DNA of 64,000 nt from Juglans regia (Eukaryota; Streptophyta; Magnoliopsida; Fagales; Juglandaceae), in contig NC_049905.1 of assembly GCF_001411555.2 (NCBI RefSeq), forward strand, positions 14,632,586 to 14,696,585, written 5' to 3'. How positions within the stretch are numbered: the first letter of the stretch is position 1; every line of letters starts with the position of its first letter. Under the pieces are notes generated by a model that saw nothing but the letters and a program-made list of their open reading frames with translations, did no database searches and was not told where the DNA came from. This document shows positions 44,808 to 56,982 of the stretch, piece by piece. Position numbers and translations under genes: made by a program.

Positions 44808-46898
44808 TCAAATGTGAATCTTACCGGTTTCTAACTTGTAGCTTTCAGCATCTTCCATTACATCTTGGAAGTCATAATTAATGGAGGGAGCCATTAACCA
44901 GTTTTGTGTGCAAATAAGAGATTCAACTGTTGTTGGGGCAAATGAGCTACGAAATGAATCTAAGACATGACCTCCAACGCTAAATGCCGACTCAGAAGCA
45001 ACAGTAGATATGGGAATAGCTAACACATCTCGAGCCATATTGGCAAGGATCGGATATCTGATTGAGTTCACCTTCCACCATAGTAGAATATCAAAGTCGG
45101 GTGTCGATCCTTCAACACTTTCCATGAAATACTTATCCAATTCTGATTTAGACTCTACCACACCCTTTGATGCTTGATATTGTTCAAACATACTTAATAT
45201 ATCATCCACATTATCATAAGAAGTATTGCTTTGGGTCTCACCAACACTTGATTGGCTCTTACTTGAACCTACACTAGATTTTGAATATTGCTTATACATC
45301 CGCTCAATTATCCTCCTTAACCAATCAACAAGTTCAGACGCTCGCTCAATCACAAGAAAATTTTTAAAACAAAATTCCAAAACTTCTAACTTGAAGCGCG
45401 GATCAAGCATAGATGCAATAAACAACATTTTGTTCAATTTCTCAAAATCCCCCCAATACTTGTCATATTTCAACAACATCCTCTCCAACATGGTTTTCAG
45501 CATATTACTCTCACTCATAGAAAATTTGTTCAAATAATTATAGACTGTAAATACTTCTCTAATGAACAAATTTGAAGTTCCATAAATTGAGCCTGAAACC
45601 CGCAAAGTCGTATCATAAAAAAGCTTCAAAAATTTTACAAAAACCTTAATGGTTTCCCAATCATGTAAAGTTGGTATTCCTTGTCCAACCTCACGTAAAT
45701 ATGGGCCAAACTCGTTGTCTTCATCTTGCATCACCTCAAATGCCGCATAATATTTGAGAGCCGCACTCAACATTAGATATGTTGAGTTCCACCTAGTTGG
45801 AACATCAAGACAAAGAAGCCCACCACCCAAAATATTTTGCTTCTCTACGCATGACTTGAACTTATTAAGTCTTGCAAGGGAAGATTTCACATATTTAACT
45901 GCATTTCGAATCTTGACAATTGATTTATCAACTTCTTTCAATCCATCCTGAACAATGAGATTCAAAATATGTGCACAACATCTTATATGTATAAGTTCAT
46001 TCTCTAATACCATACAATCCCTAAGTTTGGCAATTTTCCTCAAATAATCAATGGCCATAGTATTAGAGGATGCATTGTCGACTGTGATTGTAAATATCTT
46101 CTTTATGCCCCATCCAAGTACAGATGACTCAATCTCTTTTCCTATTGTTATTCCTTTGTGATCAGGAACTTTCTTAAAATCTATAATCCTCTTATGGAAG
46201 ATCCAATCATCATCAATAAAATGGGTTGTTATGCACATATAGTTAAGATTTTGAATTGATGTCCACATGTCAGTGGTGATGCAAATCTTATAATCAGATG
46301 CCATGAACATGTTCTTCAACTTATCCTTTTCTAACATGTACATCTTCATACAATCGCGCATAATAGTAATGCGAGAGGGGATTGGAAATCTAGGCTCAAC
46401 TACGGCCATAAAGTCTTTAAAACCTTGTTTTTCTACAAATCTAAACGGTAGCTCATCCATGATTATCATTTTAGCTACCGCCGATCGTATTTTCTATTCA
46501 TTGTACTTAGCAAGTCCAACACTAGGATTGCTAGTTGTACCATCCACCCCCATCTTCCTAGTCCCGGTCATTTTTGATTGGGGATTATCCCTTCCAACTC
46601 CACTAGCATTAAAGACTGTACATGTCTGATGATGGTACTTCAAAGATGAAGTACCTTGTTTTTTAGGATGACATAACAAAACCTTACCACAATAATCGCA
46701 CGTGGCTTTGGACTCATTGGGATCCTCGACATTCTCAATCCTCGTAAAATGTTGCCATACATCTGATCTTCCCCGTTTTCTTATGATAGGAGGGCAAACT
46801 TGAGGACTAGTTGTTGGGAGAGAGCTATCCAAAGTTGGAGGCTGAGTACTATCCAAATGAATCACATTGGGCATTGATTCAGACCCAGATGAAGGCAT
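44808..46898 (-). pseudogene. hAT transposase (BED zinc finger, RICESLEEPER-like) with one in-frame stop
   Basis: Read from the ATG at 46898 the frame has 696 codons, with a single TAG at codon 135 (46496-46494). BED zinc finger: VWQHF (47-51), C67-x2-C70, H89, C93. Catalytic acidic residues of the RNase H-like fold: Asp210 in TTDMW, Asp274 in TVDNAS, and Glu636 in VASESAFS. The C-terminal dimerisation region from LDKYF through DFDILLWWKVN and YPILANMARDVLAIP to QNWL is complete. Length is right for the family (about 650-700). Apart from the TAG no defect is seen. The stop lies just before AVAKMIIMDELPFRFVE, so initiation at a downstream Met (46469) would give a protein lacking the DNA-binding finger. 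It cuts and pastes hAT ends in the nucleus when intact. Confidence 0.9.
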
Positions 46899-49249
46899 AA
46901 TAGCACTATGTTCCACAGAGTTCAACTACAGTATTAACAAAAAAAAAAAAAAAAAAGGACATGCATGTGTTAGATCAAAAGCTGAATTTTCTAACCCAAA
47001 TAAAATCCGCTCATTCATTGCAATTGTCAAGTGTTTTTCATGAAGTGGAAGGTCATTATAATATTTCAGCACCCTATTGGGGAATCTTAATAAGCATGCA
47101 ATATAAGTTACCGATGCCTTATAATAACTTCAACGAAGATGCCTTCAGAATTCTGATGCAAATGGTCAAAACTTGTTGGTAGAATGTTTCAAACTGAGAG
47201 GCGTTATTGCAATTTTCTATGTACCACAATCGACTGTGACATTCTTTCATATCAGCAACAAAACAAACAATATACTTTTAAACCTCTTTACTTCAAGTCC
47301 AATTGCAACAGCATATACTTTTTTTTTTTTTTTAAGGATAAGGAATTCTAGAGACTCTGCAAACGCAACATTTCTTTTACAAACGCATATACATATCACT
47401 CAAAACTTGGAACCTCTTGGTTTTTGTTGCCCTCTATGAGAGGTAGAAAGGACTACCTTACATGGAAAAGTGTTCTCACTGATTCTTATTATCATATCAG
47501 AGGGGTTATCATAGATCTTCCATGTGTTTATATGGTATGTCAATACAATGCTTTTTTCATTTTTGTAACTTTTATTTCTCCATGACCTTGTGCAAAGCTA
47601 TAGAGAAGTCATAATCTGACATCAAATCCTTGCATTGATTAGTTTTAGAATAGTCAATAGATATATAAATGTTGAGGTAGCTGCTGAAATATATGTGATT
47701 CAAGTCAAAAGAGACAAGAGTCCAGATGCTATATATCCTAGTCCTTTACAGTGCTGATTATTCAAAGCAGGCTTTCTAGGAAAAAAATGAGGCCTCGAAA
47801 GCCTACACTGGAGCTGATTTCAGTTGATGTTGCTAGCTGTGAGGTTGGAATCTTCTTATCTGACCTTATATGTCCTTTGATTAATGGGTGCTAATTTGGC
47901 TCATTACAGGAAGAATGGATAAGGGATCAAAAACTGCAATATCTTGAATAGTCTTTAGTGTCCAAAATTTAAACTCTAGCTCAGGCTGTTGTTTGCATAG
48001 ATAAATAATTCAACACAGTGGCCACAGGCACTTTTTTATTTTTGGTTGGGGGGTGTTAACTGGGTATGTCACATGACATCTTGACATGCATTAATGACTC
48101 AATATTACGATTATATAAGTTGCAATTTCAATGCACAAGACATAGCTGGGAGAAAAAAGGATACGTTACAAATTTCATAGGTAAAAATTTCCGATCTATT
48201 TCCTAGATAAAATTATATAGGATGACTTAAAAAAAGAGTGAAAATTTAGCAAAACAATGTGGGAGGTGTTCTCCACTACCAAACCAAATTACACATCATA
48301 TTCATTAACTTATTTCTTTCAAATGCCATTAAGCATAAGAAAGTTCAATGCACAAGACAATTGCAATTAGCTGCTATCAAGTTTCTCCATGCACAAGACA
48401 ACCCAACCAGATGTAAAACCAAGAAAAGATTAACAAAAATAACCGACAAATATTGTCCTAACATAGCCATTTCAATGAGAATATCAAGCTATCATTTTTT
48501 GAATTTACTCAGTCTCTCTCTTCCGTTTATTTTCTCTCCAACCCACCATTTTCCTCTATTCCAATTCTTCTTTTCTCTAAACCCCATCTCTAAAACAAAA
48601 AGAACTACTTGGAATAGTGTGTTTGCTCAAAAATTCCTTTGGTGGGTTCAAAAAGACTCGTAGACTTGACTCAAGGCATGCCGATTATGCTATGAATAAA
48701 AGTGATCAACATGGGCAATCACAAAAAAGTTGCTACACATGTTTTAGATTCACACCAGAATTTTAAAAATAATAAAATCGAAGCAATGAAATTTGAGGGC
48801 CTATTTCATTGGTCCCATTTCAGGAATCCATCAAACTAGTGAAGTTATTCATGTACATCAATAAATAATTGATCATCAACTAAACCCATTTTAGTTTGGA
48901 ATATTGATTATAAACCTGCTTGAAACTACACGAGCTAGCTAAATATATTCCTGCAAAATAAACAACACATGCAAAGCATGCAAGCACCACAAGGGATGTC
49001 CATAGTCGCACCAGTACTAGCTAATAACAGCAATATCCGATCCAGATACAAATTCAGAACTACAAAAAGCAACGGCATGCATCAATATAAGTTACCGACT
49101 CGCACTTATGATCGATTGCAAGTGATAGCAATATATACCCATTTTAAATCCATTCCTCAGATCAGATACCCATTTTAAATAATCTGTTTTCCAACCATCC
49201 AAACACCCATAAACCAAACGACAAACCCACTAACCATGATTCCAAGTTA
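46899..49249. other. Upstream region of the hAT gene
   Basis: AT-rich, with T-runs at about 47322 and 46939. Several short open stretches (up to 134 codons at 48259-48663) have no recognisable content. I take it as the hAT leader/intron region. Nothing else is seen. Confidence 0.45.
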
Positions 49250-49492
49250 CGATGGAGAGAGTGAGATTTGCGAGAGTGAGCTGCGATGGAGAGAGTGAGC
49301 TTGCGAGGAGGAGAGCGGCTACGAGGGAGAGAGTGTTGAGCGGGTATTCCGTGATATTAGACGCAATAGGGTAAACGGGTATTACCCGTTTAAAAATGAA
49401 TCGAATAACGGGTATTCCGTTTCCGCTTTAAAACAACAACAAGTTGGGTAATTCGGGTCGGGTCGGGTATTCGGTCTTTTTGTTCACCCCTA

Positions 49493-51784
49493 CCCGTGGC
49501 TTCAAAGGTTCTTCTATTTTCTTCACTCCTATGGCAAGTGGCTTTCATGGCCATGGTAGTGTTGACCTCATTAAGGACGTGGTAAAGCCTTGTTGTACGC
49601 CCTTCTAATGCCAAAAGGCACTCTACTTCTAGAGTGTCATCGTGCATGGTGATGGTTCAAGCGTAAAAAATCCAACCTTGAGTTGCCCACCTTGTCGGGT
49701 GGACAACCCCTTCTTGCAACAAGCTTGAAGTCCAACCTTGGGTCTCCCACCAACTCGTGTGGTTGACCCCTACAAACAATCTTACTACGTTCTCCTCCTC
49801 AACCCCCAAACTACAATTTCTCAACACAATAAAAAATAATGGGATCCACGAGGGATTCCCCCAACCAATTCACAAGTGTGAGTTATCGTGTTATTTACAT
49901 CCGGGAGAAGTGAGAACTTCTCTATGAAATCTCTTGACGAAAGCACCAATAATGTAGGGCTTCTCAAGAGCACCAAACAAGATAGCTCATTTCAATGAAA
50001 TCCAAGCAAGCTAGGTTTCACCAAAACCTCTCAACTTAAGCATCATTAATGTTAGCGAACACTAATGGTTCCAAGCAAGATGGGTTTCACCAAAACCTCT
50101 CAATGAAATTACTTGATGGAAGCACCAACTATTGTTAGGGCTTCCCTAAATCTCCAAGTAAGGTGGCACTCTCAATGAAAGCACCAATTATTGTTAGGGA
50201 CCCCAATCTTCTCCCTAAAACTAAGGACCATGAGCTTGCCTTGATGAGGATGATGACCGAGTGACCTTGCCAACTTGATTCGCCTTTAACAATGAGATAA
50301 CGTTTGAGTGATGAAATGATGGAGATGATGATGAGTTCAGGTGTTCTAAGGGATGAATAAGGGTGTTTGATGCTAAGTGGAATGGCTTGAAGGTTGCCCT
50401 TGACGTTGGGGCCACTTGAAAGATAATTAGGGTTGGTATGGTGAAGTGTAGTTAGGGTTTTGTGTGGTTGCCAATGATGATTTCGAGATTGGAAAGAGAT
50501 GGATTACGGTTAGAGTCTTGGACGAGATGCTAGGGTTTAGAAAGTGTTTGAATGAGTCTAGGGTTGCTCCTTGACCTTAGGGATTAGAAGATGGAAGATA
50601 GAATTTGAATATGGCAAGATAGGATTGGGATCTTTGGTTGACTTGAGTGATTGTAGTGAATGAGAGATTTGAGGGATTGGATATGGTAGATGAGATGGAG
50701 TTTGAATGAGTCAAGGGTTGCTCCTTGACTTTAGAGATTGACTATGATAAGAAAGGAATATATGATTGGGATTTGAATATGGCAAGAGGATGGAGTCTTT
50801 GGTTGACTAGGTCTATGGAATGAGTTGAGAGATTTAAGGAATTGAAGGAGTGACTAGGTCTTTGGTTGACTAGGCCAAAGAGGTCTCTTGATGGACGGCT
50901 AGGGTTTGTGTGGGTGGATGGAGGCAAGACTCCTAAAAGGAATGAATTACCTTCTAGAGATTTGAGGTGGACGGCTAGGGTTTTATTGATGGAAGACTTT
51001 GGTGTGGCCAGATATGTAAGTGGAGTATATGGACTAGGGTTTTATGAATATAGAAAGATTTATGGGCAAGCCATGTATGGTAAGAATGACTCACGGCTAG
51101 GGCAAGTTGGTTGATGGGAAGTGACAATTTAGGCTAGGTCAATGAATATGATGGATGAAGGGTAATTATGGGATGTGGCCAATTATGGAAGGTAGGGCAA
51201 CACTAGGGTTAGTCGAGTTGTGTACATGGGAAATATGGCTAGGGTTTTATGGAGGGGCGGCAAGGTAATTTATGGTAAGTGGACTAGGGCAAACACTATA
51301 GTGGTCAAATTATAGTGTATGGATGGATTGAATGGGGCAATGAAAATATATGGTTGAACAAAATGGATGACAATATGGAATAACAATATGGATGAACAAG
51401 ATGGAAGAGTACGATCAAAGGATGAATAGACTCAACAAAGGAATATGAAGACTCTTTTTTATTTATATGGATATTTTGATATGCAAGACAAGACATGAAC
51501 ATCATAGAAAATGAATGAACACGTATGAACATTCAAGAACACAATGATGAACAACTTCAACACCAATTCAAGAATGCACAAAAATGAATGGACTCAACAA
51601 AGGAATATGAAGACTCTTTTTAGTTTATATGAATATTTAGATATGCAAAAAAGTGTAGATAGACAAGATGGAAAATAAAACAATAAAAATAATGGATGAA
51701 CAATGGATGCACAAGATAACACTTCAACTATTGATTCATGGATTGCACATGTCCAGGAGAATGAATTTCTGAGGGGTGTACATG
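49493..51784. other. Non-coding region with telobox-like and short repeats
   Basis: No protein-coding signal recognised; the minus open stretch at 49390-49647 (85 codons) overlaps the hAT end. 49960-50210 repeats phrases such as AAAACCTCTCAATGAAAT and GCACCAAT(T)ATTGTTAGGG. 50450-51250 contains eight or so CTAGGGTTT motifs. 51419-51490 and 51585-51656 are direct repeats about 166 bp apart (GACTCAACAAAGGAATATGA). It may be LTR sequence of the gypsy element to its right, but I cannot show this. Confidence 0.4.
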
Positions 51785-52240
51785 CTCGCAAGGGTACTAG
51801 AAGAAAACTTCATGTTAAGGCATCTACTACAGTATTAGCCTTGCCAGGATGGTAGTTGATGGTACAATCATAATCCTTTACCAACTCCAACCACCTGCCC
51901 TGTCTCACATTTAATTCCTTCTAGGTGAAGAAGTATTTCAGACTCTTGCGATTCGTGTAGATCTCACAGCGCTCCTCGTACAAGTAATGTCGCCAAATCT
52001 TTAAGGCGAAAACAACTCGTGCGTCGGGTAGTTACGCTCATAATCCTTGAGTTGGCATGAGGCATACGCTACAACTCTCCCGTGATGCATCAGGACACAT
52101 CCCAACCCTTGGTGTGATGCATCGTTGTATAATACGAAACCACCTATACCCGAGGGTATAGTCAGAATAAGCGTTGTCACAAGCTTCTCTTTCAACTCCT
52201 AGAAGCTTTTCTTACACTCCTCAGTCCATATAAATTTCTC
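51785..52240 (-). pseudogene. Gypsy RNase H domain, broken
   Basis: On the minus strand after [30 protein letters not shown], with Asp in YNDAS (YSDAS in relatives), then YPTHE(L), and beyond a frame change [36 protein letters not shown] and YHPGKANTVVDAL. Stops and a shift interrupt it. Similarity ends at about 51790: the integrase and chromodomain that should follow are absent. Confidence 0.85.
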
Positions 52241-52676
52241 CTATTTCCTGGTGAGCTTTGTCATGGGGGTTGCTATGCGGAAAAACCCTTCGACAAATCT
52301 CCGATAATACCCCGCAAGGCCCAAGAAGCTCCTGATTTCTTGGACCGTCTTAGGTCTAGGCCATTCTACAATTGCCTTGACCATCAAAGGATCCACATAG
52401 ATCCCTTCTTTCGACACTATGTGGCCAAGGAAATAAATATTTTGTAGCCAAAACTCACACTTAGTCAGTTTGGCATACAGTTTCTTCTCCCTCAAAATTT
52501 GTAGAACCACTTCCAGGTGCTTTGCATGCTCCTCCAGGCTCTTAGAATTAAACATGATATCATCAATAAATACGATAACAAACTGGTCAACGTACTCTTG
52601 GAATATACGGTTCATTAAATCCATAAAAGCCGCTAGTGCATTAGTCAATCCAAAGGACATTACTATAAATTTGTAA
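52241..52676 (-). pseudogene. Gypsy reverse transcriptase, C-terminal part
   Basis: Continues RT after LTR C. It reads [33 protein letters not shown] (the DD pair of the catalytic box is kept), [17 protein letters not shown], and [13 protein letters not shown] with [15 protein letters not shown]. The open frame runs into the LTR at 52677. Typical of chromovirus-type pol. Confidence 0.9.
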
Positions 52677-53075
52677 TGTAACACCCCGTCCCCGAGGGTC
52701 CGGAGAGTTAACTCATAAAACTTGATAATCAACTCTAACAAGGCTAGAGTACTTCCAAATTCAAGAATATATCCATTTTCCCAACCTCAAATCGAATGTA
52801 AATACTTCAATTAAATAAATCAAATAAACTCATTTATCCAATATTCAATCCAACAACCCAAATAAAATCAACTCTTCTTCATGTCTCAAATAACAACTAG
52901 AAATAATAAAACATTAACATAGTCTCCATAAACCGTCTAAATCCATTGAAGCAACTTAAGAAAGATAATTAACCTCCAACACCAACACTAATATCATGAG
53001 ATACCCAACAACAAATCAATGCTAATCTTCTCCATAGACTCTAATACTGATCTTCAGCTGAGCCATCGATATCAT

Positions 53076-53940
53076 CTGAAATATTATGAAGATTAACGGG
53101 GTGAGTTATCAACAACTCAGCAAGCAGAGAGCATATACTAGCATGTAAACATGAGCATTTATAACATTTGATAAGCCGAACAAAATATTTACTTTCAGAA
53201 TGCAGAAACAAAACTTGTACAAAAACATTAGAGCGAAGTTTTCAGAAAAATAAACTTGTTCCAAAAAGAGAATCCGTTGGCATTTCTAAACTGACACCTT
53301 ATAATCATATCATCGTTTAATAAACACATCGGGACATTACCATGTTTAACCCCCGTGGTAGGGTTATAAACCACCATTATACCCGTGGCTGGGCCATTTT
53401 CCATGTTTCACCCCCGTGGTAGGGTTATAAACCACCATTATACCCGTGGCTGGGCCATTTTCCATGTTTCACCCCCGTGGTAGGGTTATAAACCACCATT
53501 ATACCCGTGGCTGGGCCTTAACAGAAACAGAACGGATTTCATCGAAAATCCGGTTACAAACATATACAGAATCAGAACTTCATGCCAAGATTTTCAGACG
53601 ATACATCATGTCTAAACAAAACACTGAAAAGCTTCAGATAATTTCACATGTTCGAGATAAACATAAACAAAATATTCTCATTTGTTCATAACAAAACTTT
53701 TAGAATTTCTTATTCACTCTTTTACATAGTTCAGAAACAAAGTGCACAAAACTAGCTCATGTCTACACCAGTCATGATAGAAAAACACTTTCTCTTATAT
53801 AGAATTTATGCATATGCAGAATAAGCATCTGAGGTTGTTTTCAGATCATCTCTTTCAAAAAGAAAATAAACACATTTATTCTCAAAGTCAACCTCCTTTT
53901 TATTTATTTTATGCAAAACTAGTATATGAACCCCGCTTAC
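53076..53940 (-). other. Intron-like segment in LTR C
   Basis: Donor and acceptor as in LTR B (865 nt here). The GAGTT...AACTC stem is at 53103-53107 with 53114-53118; on the minus strand it is preceded by TTGCT where B has TTACT. Confidence 0.42.
53341..53520. repeat. Tandem repeat, 61 bp x 3, in LTR C
   Basis: Three near-identical units of CATGTTTCACCCCCGTGG...TATACCCGTGGCTGGGCC. Same unit as at 43421-43664, with one copy fewer. Confidence 0.92.
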
Positions 53941-55060
53941 CTGACTTCTTCGAATTATCAACACCTTGAGCCGGAACTCTAATAGTAACACCACCTAAAC
54001 AAAAGAACATATATCCAACATTTAATAACCAATCTAGTAGGCTGCTATTTATTAAGTAATAAATCAAAACAATCCCTTCACAACTCAATAACTATCCTAA
54101 CAATTAAACCTGAACAACTCTCTTCATCCATTCGCATTTAAAACCCGAAACAACCACCTTCTATAACACCAAACCAAATATAATTATTTCCAAAACCAAC
54201 AACAGTAACTCCATTAATTAAAACATAATCCAACCCAAACCACTTCCAACCTTTGAATAAGACAATTTCAGTGCACGCATCATTACTCTAATCATTCAAC
54301 AATTCAATACTTACACGAAACTTCAATACAACCAGTTCCAAAACATCCATTGATCACACCAAAGAGTCTGAAATAATACTTCAAACACCGTCTCACAAAA
54401 CACCCAAGATTATACTCCTCAACATCCTTATTTCTAACACACTCCACTGTTCTAACAATTAAAAAATACATCAACCCAAAATAAAAGTCACAAAATTTTC
54501 TACTGAAATAAATTAATGGTCTGCGTAAAGGGGAAAATTGACTAAATGTGATGCACGGCTAAACAAGCAGCGTGCGTGTGTGCGTCAAAACAGAGTGAAA
54601 CCGAAGATGGTAATGAGGCCCGTAAGAGTAAAACCGGAAGGAGAAGAAGTAAAAATAAAATAAACAAAAGAGAGGAGTTACCAATCTCTGTTCAAGAAGC
54701 CGAAAAAATCTGTAATGGAAGAACAATTTGAAGTTTCAAAACCTTGAGTTGAGCACACGGTGAAGAGATGAAGAAGAAGAAAAACAATGAGAACCCGATT
54801 ATGTAATCTGTAAAAATGAGTAATAACCGAACCTTGAGTGTGAAAGGAGATGAAACACAACTGCTGGAGTCGTGGGTTGGTGCGCACGGGTGAGTGAGAT
54901 CTGGAATTGCAGAGTAATGGGCGAGGCAACGCGAAGAAGAAAAACAGTGTTTCCGTAAAAGGGAAATTAATCCCTTCACCCAAACGACGCCGTTCGGTCT
55001 CACCCAAACCGCTCGTGGCTGGGCTTCTCCAACGGGCTGGGCCTAAGCCAGGTTATTACA

Positions 55061-55732
55061 TGTAATCTCCATATCTTGTCCTGAAGACAGTCTTAGGAGC
55101 ATTTTCCGCCTTAATCTTCAACTGGTAGTATTCGAAAGGAGATCAATCTGCAAGAATACCTATGCTCCTTGAAGTTGATCAAACAGATCATCAATCCGAG
55201 GTAACATATACCGATTCTTAACGGTCACCTCGTTCAGTTCTCTATAATTTGTGTAAAGGCACAACGATCTGTCTTTCTTCTTAGCAAAGAAGACTGGTGC
55301 TCCCCATGGTGACACGCTAAGGTGAATAAAGACCTTCTCCAATAACTCCCATAGCTGATCCTTAAGCTCTTTGAGCTCTACAGGTGCCATCTGGTAGGGT
55401 GTTCTGGAGATCTGCGTTGTTCCCAGTTTAAGATCTGTTGAGAACTCAATCTCTCTATCCGAAGGTAAACCAAGTAGCTCATCCAAAAAGACATTGGGGA
55501 ACTCTCTCACTACCTCGATATCCAGAAGCTGAGGCTCATTTAATTGAGACATAACCAAATTAGCAAAGAATCCCATGCAACCCTTCTTTAGCATCTCAGT
55601 GACCTTTAATGTGGAAACCGTCTTGGGCTTAGGGCACTTACCCACTGCACAAAAGCAGAACTCTGTCTCACCTGATGGTCTAAAGACCACTCTCTTCTCA
55701 AAGCACGCCGTGCAGACATGGTGCTTAGACAA
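55061..55732 (-). pseudogene. Gypsy reverse transcriptase, N-terminal part
   Basis: Minus-strand frame of 190 codons (55732-55160): [24 protein letters not shown], then [30 protein letters not shown], and [28 protein letters not shown]. The usual DYRELN is NYRELN, so a conserved acidic residue is lost. After a stop it continues to 55061, where LTR C begins. Together with 52241-52676 it makes one RT domain. Confidence 0.9.
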
Positions 55733-56025
55733 CTAGTCCATGCCCAAAATGGCATCGAACTCCTCCATGTCGAATAGGATTGAATCAGTAAGGAGGTGCC
55801 GACCTTGTATCTCTATCGCGCATCCCTTCAATACGGAACTATAATTTACGGGGTCTCCAATTGGAGTAGGAACGAACATTGCACTCTCTAAGGACTCGGG
55901 AGTCCTTTCACTTAAACAAGCAACTCACAGGATATGAATGAATGTGGCACCAGAATCGCCTAATACTAATGCACGATGGGGAAATAGGGAAAGAACCGGT
56001 CAGTGAAAGCTTCTTTAAATATCGC
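55733..56025 (-). pseudogene. Gypsy aspartic protease
   Basis: The catalytic DSGA is at 55957-55946 on the minus strand, within LVLGDSGATFIH. Downstream are GCAIEIQGRHL and FDMEEFDAILGMD-LSKHH (the usual GMDWL has a stop for Trp). This is the RVP_2 type that matures the polyprotein. The frame is broken at least twice. Confidence 0.82.
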
Positions 56026-56400
56026 CTACGAAATTGGAGTTACCTCGCTTAACTCTTGCAGAATAAGCCCATGAGTAGACATCCAACACCCATTTGCCAT
56101 GTCAATTAAGTTGTAAGCAACAAATTCAATCTTCTCTTGTTTCGGACACAAGACTATGCGGAAGATATTCTCTAGGCACTCGATCCAGTTGTCAGCATCT
56201 GCTTCGCTACACTTGCCATCAAACACCAGAGGGTGCTGTCTACCAAATAGTTCGAAGGTTGTTGAATGTTGAGTTTGTCTGTGCGTCTCAGTTTGTCCAT
56301 CAATAACGATCACTATCAAGCATGTCACTGCATTGGTGAGGTCCCTCATATCTCTGGGAACCTCCTACTGATTCTCTACACTATGGGAATGGGGTCACCC
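56026..56400 (-). pseudogene. Gypsy gag, N-terminal fragment
   Basis: Open from 56349 to 56026: LFGRQHPLVFDGKCSEADADNWIECLENIFRIVLCP, then KIEFVAYNLIDMANG, the start of the retrotransposon gag capsid domain. The rest of gag and the zinc knuckle are missing; protease sequence follows almost at once, so several hundred bases were deleted. Confidence 0.82.
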
Positions 56401-56634
56401 CCAAACATCTATCTTTCTTAGTATTGCCTAGTGGTGCCATACTAAAACACATATAATAGTAACAATAGCAATGGACTCATATGGAACAATATGCAAGACT
56501 TGCAATCATTTTAACATAACTCATGATACACAATAAGAAAATACCTATTAAACTTGTTGGGGAGCTTGGCATACTTTAGAGAGAGGACTTCAGCTTAGTT
56601 CATCCCTAAAGTCTACAGGACCTTATAACCTTTT
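56401..56634. other. Gypsy leader between primer site and gag
   Basis: Untranslated leader on the minus strand; no coding signal. Confidence 0.5.
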
Positions 56635-56646
56635 GCTCTGATACCA
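56635..56646 (-). other. Primer-binding site of the E3 gypsy element
   Basis: Minus strand TGGTATCAGAGC (initiator-Met tRNA), five bases after the 5' LTR end GGGTGGTGGCA. Confidence 0.85.
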
Positions 56647-56982
56647 AGATTTGCCACCACCCCGCCCCGAGAAGGTCGGGATCGCAACGTACATACCTGT
56701 AATTTCTTTTCATTTCTTTTCTTTTCTCTCTTTTCTCTCTCTAGTAACATGCGATCAGCATGAACATGACACATGTGTACTCTATAAATTTCTGATCTAA
56801 TAAAGGGAATACCTGATAGACATTCTATTCGAATATTCATCCATAAAAGACTCTCAGAGTCCATACATTCATAAAAATATAACCCATCATCCATAAACAT
56901 AACTGTTCTAGTTAGGGAAGACACTAAGCGTTTGTCTCTCCATCTACAGTAGTGCCTTGCTCCACAGCCTTTTCATCATTAC

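Larger units (their letters stand above)
44640..49492 (-). mobile_element. hAT transposon, one end identified
   Basis: The transposase gene (44808-46898, minus) has an upstream region reaching 49492. There the + strand reads TTTTTGTTCACCCCTA, i.e. TAGGGGTGAACAAAAAGACC inwards, a typical plant hAT terminal repeat. The adjoining 100 bp carry ACCCG / GGGTATT subterminal motifs in both orientations (49340-49480), and GAGAGAGTGAG-rich leader sequence lies at 49250-49340. The left terminal repeat was not found; LTR B and the PPR fragment lie where it is expected. The left limit given is arbitrary. Confidence 0.65.
52677..55060 (-). mobile_element. Solo LTR C inserted in gypsy RT
   Basis: TGTAACACCCCGTCC...CAGGTTATTACA, 2384 bp, flanked by a perfect 5-bp TSD TGTAA (52672-52676 and 55061-55065). 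The pol frame is interrupted exactly here, so both ends are certain. It is the reverse complement of LTR B over its first 1.3 kb. Donor CAG|GTAAGC (minus) at 53940-53935 and acceptor ATATTTCAG ending at 53076. Two overlapping minus open stretches at 54678-55007 look accidental. No internal genes: a solo LTR left by recombination. Confidence 0.92.

Noticed and set aside
48259..48663. 134-codon frame upstream of the hAT gene
   Set aside because: Low-complexity Leu/Phe/Lys composition, starts at a GTG, no domain; probably chance in AT-rich DNA.
54678..55007. 109- and 103-codon overlapping minus frames at the end of LTR C
   Set aside because: Two frames open over the same bases, no shared counterpart in LTRs B or D, no domain.
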